A stretch of 10,851 bases of DNA, from assembly GCA_016839865.1 (NCBI GenBank), contig JAEOTN010000306.1:1-10851 (forward strand), written 5' to 3'. The stretch is from Promethearchaeota archaeon. GTDB taxonomy: Archaea > Asgardarchaeota > Lokiarchaeia > Sigynarchaeales > MK-D1. Shown here piece after piece: positions 7,172 through 10,851 of this stretch; position 1 is the stretch's first letter, and each line of letters begins with the position of its first letter. The translations under genes were made by a program, and so were the position numbers. The notes below the pieces were generated by a model, which made no database searches, was not told the origin of the DNA, and saw only the letters and a list, made by a program, of their open reading frames with translations.

Positions 7172-7269
7172 ATTCGAGTACTCCGCTTCATCATTGTTTT
7201 CAACAAGATGAAAATAAAAGTTTTCTAGTAATCGGTTACAACAATGAGGAATTTTATTAGCGGATCAGT

Positions 7270-7280
7270 GATATATTATA
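7270..7280 (+). promoter_or_regulatory. TATA box for the zinc-ribbon protein gene
   Basis: GATATATTATATT lies about 40-50 nt ahead of the ATG at 7320, which places transcription start near 7300-7305, just at or before an AGGAG (7303-7307) that may serve as ribosome-binding site with a long 12-nt spacer. The 148-bp divergent gap also has to hold the GH2 promoter; TTTTATTTTC on the minus strand near 7205-7220 is a candidate. Confidence 0.5.
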
Positions 7281-7319
7281 TTGAGTTAGTACCGTTGATC
7301 CTAGGAGAGAAGATCACAC

Positions 7320-8099
7320 ATGGCGAAGAAAATTAAAACTACTCGGTATTGGACAAGGAAATGTTCAAATTGCAGTTTCGAGTATCCAAATTGGTTTACT
7401 GTGTGCCCGAAATGTCATGTTGCTTGGAATGGACAAAGTACCGATGCAAGTTCCGGCACTGCACAAGTGAAAACCTCACAAGTTCCACCTGTCGAACAAG
7501 AGAAAGAAAAGACCATTAAGATCATCGCTCAATTGACTGAAGAAAATGTTAAAATCACCAAATTAACCTTATTCTTTTCTGCTGATAACGGTATTTCTTG
7601 GTTCCAAATGGATATGAATCGTGAAACTGATTATTTCGCTGCAGATATTTTGAATGTTCCCATTAATTCAACAATTGTGTATTATCTGAAAGTCATTGAC
7701 GAGAATGGTTTGGAGTTTATTGAGGATAATAATCAGAATTACTACTATTATCATGTCTCCGAAGTTATGGAATCAGAAATCCCTGAATCTATGCCTCCGG
7801 CAACGAAACCTACTGATACTCCTGCACCATATATGAGTCAATCATCTGCAATGGAGTCCTTGCCACCATCAACCAATATAACCGAGAACGATATGTATAT
7901 TCCCCCTGTTCCTCCTAAAAAAGAACCACTCACTTCCTCCTCTACTCAAGACACTCAACAAAAACCACAAGGAGTGGTATTTACACCATTGGATCAAGTT
8001 CAACGGGACGATAATCTCAAATTATGCCCGAATTGTCAGAGTAAAATTAAAGCCGATTGGGGAATCTGTCCTATTTGTGGAAGTCCTCAACCTAATTAA
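7320..8099 (+). CDS. Zinc ribbon / Ig-like beta-sandwich / zinc ribbon protein, function unknown
   Basis: This 259-aa protein has a C4 zinc ribbon at each end: C15, C18, C29, C32 (CSNC ... CPKC) and C236, C239, C250, C253 (CPNC ... CPICGSP). Between them, residues about 64-150 read as an Ig/fibronectin-like beta-sandwich, with the pattern LTLFFSADNGISWFQM ... YFAADI ... IVYYLKVIDENG, which recalls domains common in surface and sugar-binding proteins. Residues about 155-230 are a Pro/Ser/Thr-rich linker (PPATKPTDTPAP, IPPVPPKKEP). There is no signal peptide or membrane segment, and the two ribbons suggest a cytosolic adaptor or scaffold (inference). The C-terminal ribbon and preceding Pro-rich linker resemble the tail of the small GTPase at 1655-3130. 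The gene is divergent from GH2 and convergent with the 101-aa orphan. The start ATG is supported by the conserved basic MAKKIK lead-in to the first ribbon. No enzyme motif is visible. Confidence 0.88.
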   Translation: MAKKIKTTRYWTRKCSNCSFEYPNWFTVCPKCHVAWNGQSTDASSGTAQVKTSQVPPVEQEKEKTIKIIAQLTEENVKITKLTLFFSADNGISWFQMDMNRETDYFAADILNVPINSTIVYYLKVIDENGLEFIEDNNQNYYYYHVSEVMESEIPESMPPATKPTDTPAPYMSQSSAMESLPPSTNITENDMYIPPVPPKKEPLTSSSTQDTQQKPQGVVFTPLDQVQRDDNLKLCPNCQSKIKADWGICPICGSPQPN

Positions 8100-8108
8100 T
8101 TATTTTTG

Positions 8109-8181
8109 AGTAGCTGGATTGGAGAGAAATTTTCATTGTAGGAACATATCCCCCTCTAATTTCCACTATAATCCAGCTACT
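8109..8181. repeat. 12-bp perfect inverted repeat with structured loop between convergent genes
   Basis: AGTAGCTGGATT (8109-8120) is the exact reverse complement of AATCCAGCTACT (8170-8181), separated by 49 bases. Inside the loop GAAATT (8126-8131) pairs with AATTTC (8158-8163), extending the fold after an internal loop. It lies 10 bp past the stop of the zinc-ribbon gene and 35 bp from the stop of the convergent orphan, so a two-way 3' end structure is the simplest reading. A small structured RNA is possible. Confidence 0.7.
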
Positions 8182-8215
8182 ACAATATCCAATTCTTGTT
8201 TCTTATTATGTTTAC

Positions 8216-8521
8216 TTACTCTAGTAATCTCTTTAGAATAATCTCTTGAAGTATATTCATGAGTTGTGGATCTTCAATGATCTTATCATATAACTCTCCT
8301 AACGACAGTTCGTGAGATTTAGCCATTTCTTTTAAGGGATTTTTCATAGAGCTAAATTCTAGCTCATCAGGATTGATGCTTTGGAGCAAGATATTGATTT
8401 TTGTATTCATTTCTTTATCTTGGAGTAAGATGTTATATAATTGTTCCACTTCTTCAGTGGTTAATTCAAACTTGTTATCGATGATTAAATCAACAGAGCG
8501 TTCAAATGTAGGAATAACCAT
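8216..8521 (-). CDS. Small helical acidic protein of unknown function
   Basis: The 101-aa product is not recognised. It is predicted mostly alpha-helical by eye, with regularly spaced Leu/Ile/Met and many Glu/Asp/Lys, for example LTTEEVEQLYNILLQD and LGELYDKIIEDPQLMNILQEI. It has no Cys, signal peptide or membrane segment. The pattern suggests a small cytosolic helical bundle or coiled-coil partner. Support for it being real: it fills its own slot between convergent and divergent neighbours, and AT-rich GTTTTAAAAC (8541-8550) lies 20-29 nt ahead of the ATG, as expected for a leaderless archaeal transcript. No Shine-Dalgarno is seen. The reading frame on the other strand (8373-8558) is treated as a shadow. 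Confidence 0.7.
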   Translation of the reverse strand: MVIPTFERSVDLIIDNKFELTTEEVEQLYNILLQDKEMNTKINILLQSINPDELEFSSMKNPLKEMAKSHELSLGELYDKIIEDPQLMNILQEIILKRLLE

Positions 8522-8540
8522 ACAATTAATCTACGAAATT

Positions 8541-8550
8541 GTTTTAAAAC
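8541..8550 (-). promoter_or_regulatory. TATA-like element for the orphan gene
   Basis: The palindrome GTTTTAAAAC sits 20-29 nt upstream of the orphan ATG at 8521, the spacing expected if transcription starts at or next to the start codon. Confidence 0.4.
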
Positions 8551-8638
8551 TGCGATAAAATACGTGATATTGGATTCATGAAGCTTTTATTACTAACCTA
8601 TCTAATGCTATCTTATTCGATCCAGAGTTGAGTCATTT

Positions 8639-9955
8639 ATGGAAAACGATAATAAATCTGAACATTTTACTTCTGATTTTCGACCAATGGTAAGATCCTT
8701 ACTATTTGTTGGATTAGCGTTTTTTTATCTGGATTTTATGATTCCTGTATTGTCTGAATTTGTATTCCATATAGAAGGGAGTCTACTGGGATTAATCTTT
8801 TCTGTCCACACCATTGGATTTATGATTAGTTCTCCTTTAGCAGGATATTTAACTGATCGCTGGTCCAAAAAGAAATTAGTACTTATCGGAACAATAGGTA
8901 GAGGAGTTTCTTATTTCATTATCTATATCTCTATCTATTTTGCATCCTATTTTCTATTGGTAATAGGAGCCTTTACCTTAGGTTTTCTTGTATCCTTCTT
9001 TTGGATACCATTTAACTCGTTATTATCTCAAAAATCTCACATGGATTTTCGCTCATCAGCTTTTGGACAGAAAAGCTTCTGGCAGGGTATCAGTATATTT
9101 GTTGGATCTGGTGTAGGATTGACTTATTCTCTCTTCATGAGTGATTTTTTCCCTGACAAGCCCTTGGTCATATTTCTCCCTTTTGTTATATATGGAATTG
9201 CAAACATCATAGGGGGGGTGGTTTTTCAAAAAATTGTTGATGAATCACTAGAGATCCAATATTTCAATAATGCTGAAGATAACAGCAATAATAAGAAGAA
9301 TCAAGAACTAGGAACCAAACCCAGAGATTTCTCAAAATATGTGATAGTTGGTATAGGAATACTTTTCTTTGTTCGGTTACTCTCTGCTACAAATGGTTCA
9401 ATCGCCCAACCCTATATCATTCCTTATTTACTAGAGATTACTGGAACCGATACTGCCCAAGTTGCATATGCATGGGTTCCTGCAGGAATTTTGAATTTCA
9501 TTATAGCTCCCAAACTTGGTAAATTGGTTGATAAACTAAAACCTCAACTTACCATCATTGTAACAGCATCTTTAGGTGCATTCCTTACATGGGCTTTAAT
9601 ATATTGGGGCACTCAAAATATCTGGATATTTGCTATAATCCTTGTTTTTGATATGGTTGTTGGTACAACCGCAGGTCTTACAATTCAGAGCTATATCAGC
9701 AGAATTTCTTCCACAAAAAGAGGAAAAATTTTTGGTATCAGTTCTTTTTTTATGAATCTAGGGGCCGTAATCGGTCCAGTCCTTGGTGGATTTGCGTGGG
9801 AACTTGTAAATCACACGTCTCCCTTCATAATTTCAATAATCGTTGAATTAGCATTAATTCCATTTTATTGGTTAGCGATTTACATGACAAAATCTAGCCT
9901 AGAGGAACAATACAATATCGATCCTGTAATTCTTAAAGAAAAATCGGATTTGTGA
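8639..9955 (+). CDS. MFS transporter, 12 membrane helices
   Basis: This is a 438-aa major facilitator superfamily permease of typical length. Hydrophobic segments begin at residue 19 and continue in two groups of about six, split by a polar cytoplasmic loop (about 205-233: ESLEIQYFNNAEDNSNNKK ... KPRDF). The MFS motif A is present between helices 2 and 3: G69-Y-L-T-D-R-W-S-K-K-K79. A weaker counterpart, KLGKLVDKL, lies in the second half. FGISSFFMNLGAVIGPVLGG is the usual glycine-rich helix 11 region. It moves a small solute across the cytoplasmic membrane, probably by proton coupling or facilitated exchange; drug, sugar and metabolite carriers cannot be told apart here. The first 18 residues are polar and cytoplasmic. 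No Shine-Dalgarno is visible before the ATG. A second MFS gene lies 426 bp downstream, with a DUF3795 gene between. Confidence 0.93.
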   Translation: MENDNKSEHFTSDFRPMVRSLLFVGLAFFYLDFMIPVLSEFVFHIEGSLLGLIFSVHTIGFMISSPLAGYLTDRWSKKKLVLIGTIGRGVSYFIIYISIYFASYFLLVIGAFTLGFLVSFFWIPFNSLLSQKSHMDFRSSAFGQKSFWQGISIFVGSGVGLTYSLFMSDFFPDKPLVIFLPFVIYGIANIIGGVVFQKIVDESLEIQYFNNAEDNSNNKKNQELGTKPRDFSKYVIVGIGILFFVRLLSATNGSIAQPYIIPYLLEITGTDTAQVAYAWVPAGILNFIIAPKLGKLVDKLKPQLTIIVTASLGAFLTWALIYWGTQNIWIFAIILVFDMVVGTTAGLTIQSYISRISSTKRGKIFGISSFFMNLGAVIGPVLGGFAWELVNHTSPFIISIIVELALIPFYWLAIYMTKSSLEEQYNIDPVILKEKSDL

Positions 9956-9974
9956 ATTTTAGATACAGAATGTT

Positions 9975-9997
9975 CTTAAAAACTCAGTTTTTTTAAG
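9975..9997 (+). promoter_or_regulatory. A/T hairpin and T-tract between MFS and DUF3795 genes
   Basis: CTTAAAAA (9975-9982) can pair with TTTTTAAG (9990-9997), and the right half is a run of seven T. It could end the MFS transcript. The same TTTTTTTAAG also lies 23-32 nt before the DUF3795 ATG at 10020, where a TATA element for a leaderless message would be. The sequence does not decide between the two. Confidence 0.4.
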
Positions 9998-10019
9998 GGC
10001 TTCTCCTTTAATTCTGGTT

Positions 10020-10349
10020 ATGGAAAAAAACGTCGTTTATTGTGGAATAGATTGTGCAAAATGTCCGATTTATATTGCAACGAAGAATAATGATGAGGAA
10101 TTACGTAAGAAAACAGCGGAACAATTCGGAATGGAAGCGGAGAAACTCTATTGCGATATGTGTAATGCTGAGGATGGGGAATTATTTTATTGGTGTGCTG
10201 AATGCCCTATTCGTGTTTGTGCTAGAGAACGAGGATTTACTACATGTGCAGAATGCCCAGATTATCCATGTGATAAGATGGCAGAACAACATAAGCAGTA
10301 TCCTGAGCAAAAAGAAACTCTAGATGCGATTCGTGAGACATTATCATAG
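10020..10349 (+). CDS. DUF3795-family Cys-rich protein
   Basis: This 109-aa protein fits the DUF3795 family, found in anaerobic bacteria and archaea and of unknown function. It has 11 cysteines: C8, C12 and C15 in YCGIDCAKCPIY, the characteristic opening; C45 and C48 in YCDMC; C59, C62 and C67 in WCAECPIRVC; and C76, C79 and C84 in TCAECPDYPC. The spacing suggests binding of zinc or an iron-sulfur cluster. It is cytosolic, with no signal peptide. It starts 64 bp after the MFS stop and ends 31 bp before the next MFS start. The ATG has no Shine-Dalgarno but a TATA-like stretch about 25 nt upstream. An overlapping +1-frame reading (10054-10323) is a shadow. Confidence 0.9.
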   Translation: MEKNVVYCGIDCAKCPIYIATKNNDEELRKKTAEQFGMEAEKLYCDMCNAEDGELFYWCAECPIRVCARERGFTTCAECPDYPCDKMAEQHKQYPEQKETLDAIRETLS

Positions 10350-10350
10350 T

Positions 10351-10358
10351 TTTTTATA
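10351..10358 (+). promoter_or_regulatory. TATA-like element for the second MFS gene
   Basis: TTTTTATAG lies 23-30 nt ahead of the ATG at 10381, with no Shine-Dalgarno in between, consistent with a separate, leaderless transcript even though the intergenic gap is only 31 bp. Confidence 0.45.
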
Positions 10359-10380
10359 GTTCAAGAACCAACTCCTCACT

Positions 10381-10851
10381 ATGAATGAATCCCTAGATCA
10401 ACCCAAAGATAATCGTTCCCGTGGTTATTTTATATTCCTTTTTATTTTCCTGTGTTTAATGGAGATTTTTGATACCTACACGACAAACCTCCCTAACTTA
10501 TTTGTATCTAAAGTCTCTGATGACTTTCTAGGGGGAGATATAGCAGCTATGTCATTGGTGATAGGATTAGCTAGCATCGGAATGTTTTTTGTTGTGATTA
10601 ATCAATTTTTAGCAGATATTTTCGGACGTCGAATATTTCTTTTTATAACGATGTTTGGGATGGGATTAGCATCTTTCTTTATTTTTCTATCCCAAAATAT
10701 TGTACAATATGGAATAGCATTGTTCTTTCTCTATTTTTTCTTTAGTTCGGATATTTGGACGATATATATATCTGAAGAATGTAATAAGGAGAGGAGAGGA
10801 ATCAATCTTAATCTTGTCCTGGTTTTTGGTGTACTTGGGGTTGCACTTGTC
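10381..10851 (+). CDS. MFS transporter, N-terminal 157 residues (cut by window edge)
   Basis: The frame is open from the ATG to the window end. After a 14-residue polar lead, helix 1 (GYFIFLFIFLCLMEIFD), helix 2 (MSLVIGLASIGMFFVVINQFL), helix 3 (IFLFITMFGMGLASFFIFL), helix 4 and the start of helix 5 are visible. The motif A remnant ADIFGRRIF (78-86) sits between helices 2 and 3, and a charged loop SEECNKERRG between helices 4 and 5, as in sugar-porter and drug-proton MFS proteins. Its sequence differs clearly from the MFS at 8639-9955, so the pair is not a recent duplication. Substrate unknown. Confidence 0.9.
   Translation, partial: MNESLDQPKDNRSRGYFIFLFIFLCLMEIFDTYTTNLPNLFVSKVSDDFLGGDIAAMSLVIGLASIGMFFVVINQFLADIFGRRIFLFITMFGMGLASFFIFLSQNIVQYGIALFFLYFFFSSDIWTIYISEECNKERRGINLNLVLVFGVLGVALV

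Noticed and set aside
7172..7195. ATGATGA resembling a C box of a box C/D guide RNA on the minus strand
   Set aside because: No CTGA D box at suitable distance, and the sequence runs straight into the GH2 start codon.
8373..8558. Plus-strand 61-codon open frame overlapping the orphan gene
   Set aside because: The minus-strand frame is longer, has better amphipathic pattern and an upstream TATA-like site; the plus frame has none of these.
10054..10323. Second plus-strand frame inside the DUF3795 gene
   Set aside because: The frame at 10020-10349 carries the family cysteine pattern; the +1 frame is a shadow.
1..10851. CRISPR arrays, insertion sequences, integrase genes, defence systems
   Set aside because: No spaced direct repeats, transposase motifs, terminal repeats or known defence domains were found.

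Overview
This 10.85 kb, AT-rich window looks archaeal, most likely from an Asgard (Promethearchaeati) lineage. This is inferred from the sequence, since no search could be run. The grounds are: a tRNA-Cys gene interrupted by a 13-nt intron that folds into a bulge-helix-bulge and has no encoded CCA; TATA-like elements about 20-30 nt ahead of several start codons with no Shine-Dalgarno sequence (leaderless style); and two eukaryote-signature proteins, a Rab/Ras-type small GTPase with a long tail and a protein resembling the N-terminal GIFT domain of intraflagellar transport protein IFT52.

Layout. Bases 1-1291 (minus) hold the first 430 codons of an FGGY-family sugar kinase that runs off the window. 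A tRNA-Cys gene (1499-1584, plus) follows. Then come a 491-aa small GTPase with a Pro/Thr/Ser-rich linker, a Lys/Arg patch and a C-terminal zinc ribbon (1655-3130, minus) and, divergent from it, a Cof-type HAD phosphatase (3290-4117, plus). The HAD gene is convergent, with 2 bp between stop codons, with the IFT52/GIFT-like gene (4120-5058, minus). That gene lies 64 bp downstream of a GH2 beta-glycosidase gene on the same strand (5123-7171). Divergent from the GH2 gene is a zinc ribbon / beta-sandwich / zinc ribbon protein (7320-8099, plus). After a structured convergent intergenic region come a 101-aa orphan (8216-8521, minus), an MFS transporter (8639-9955, plus), a DUF3795 Cys-rich protein (10020-10349, plus) and the start of a second MFS transporter (10381 to the window edge).

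How the genes may fit together. The FGGY kinase, GH2 glycosidase, HAD phosphatase and two MFS transporters suggest carbohydrate uptake, hydrolysis and phosphorylation, but they sit in separate transcription units, so a dedicated pathway is only a hypothesis. The second theme is cytoplasmic scaffold or signalling-like proteins: the tailed GTPase, the GIFT-domain protein and the double zinc-ribbon protein. The GTPase and the zinc-ribbon protein end in similar C4 ribbons (C-x2-C ... C-x2-C-G-S-P), which may point to a common binding partner. No CRISPR array, insertion sequence, rRNA or prophage gene was seen. Every stretch between genes is shorter than about 210 bases.
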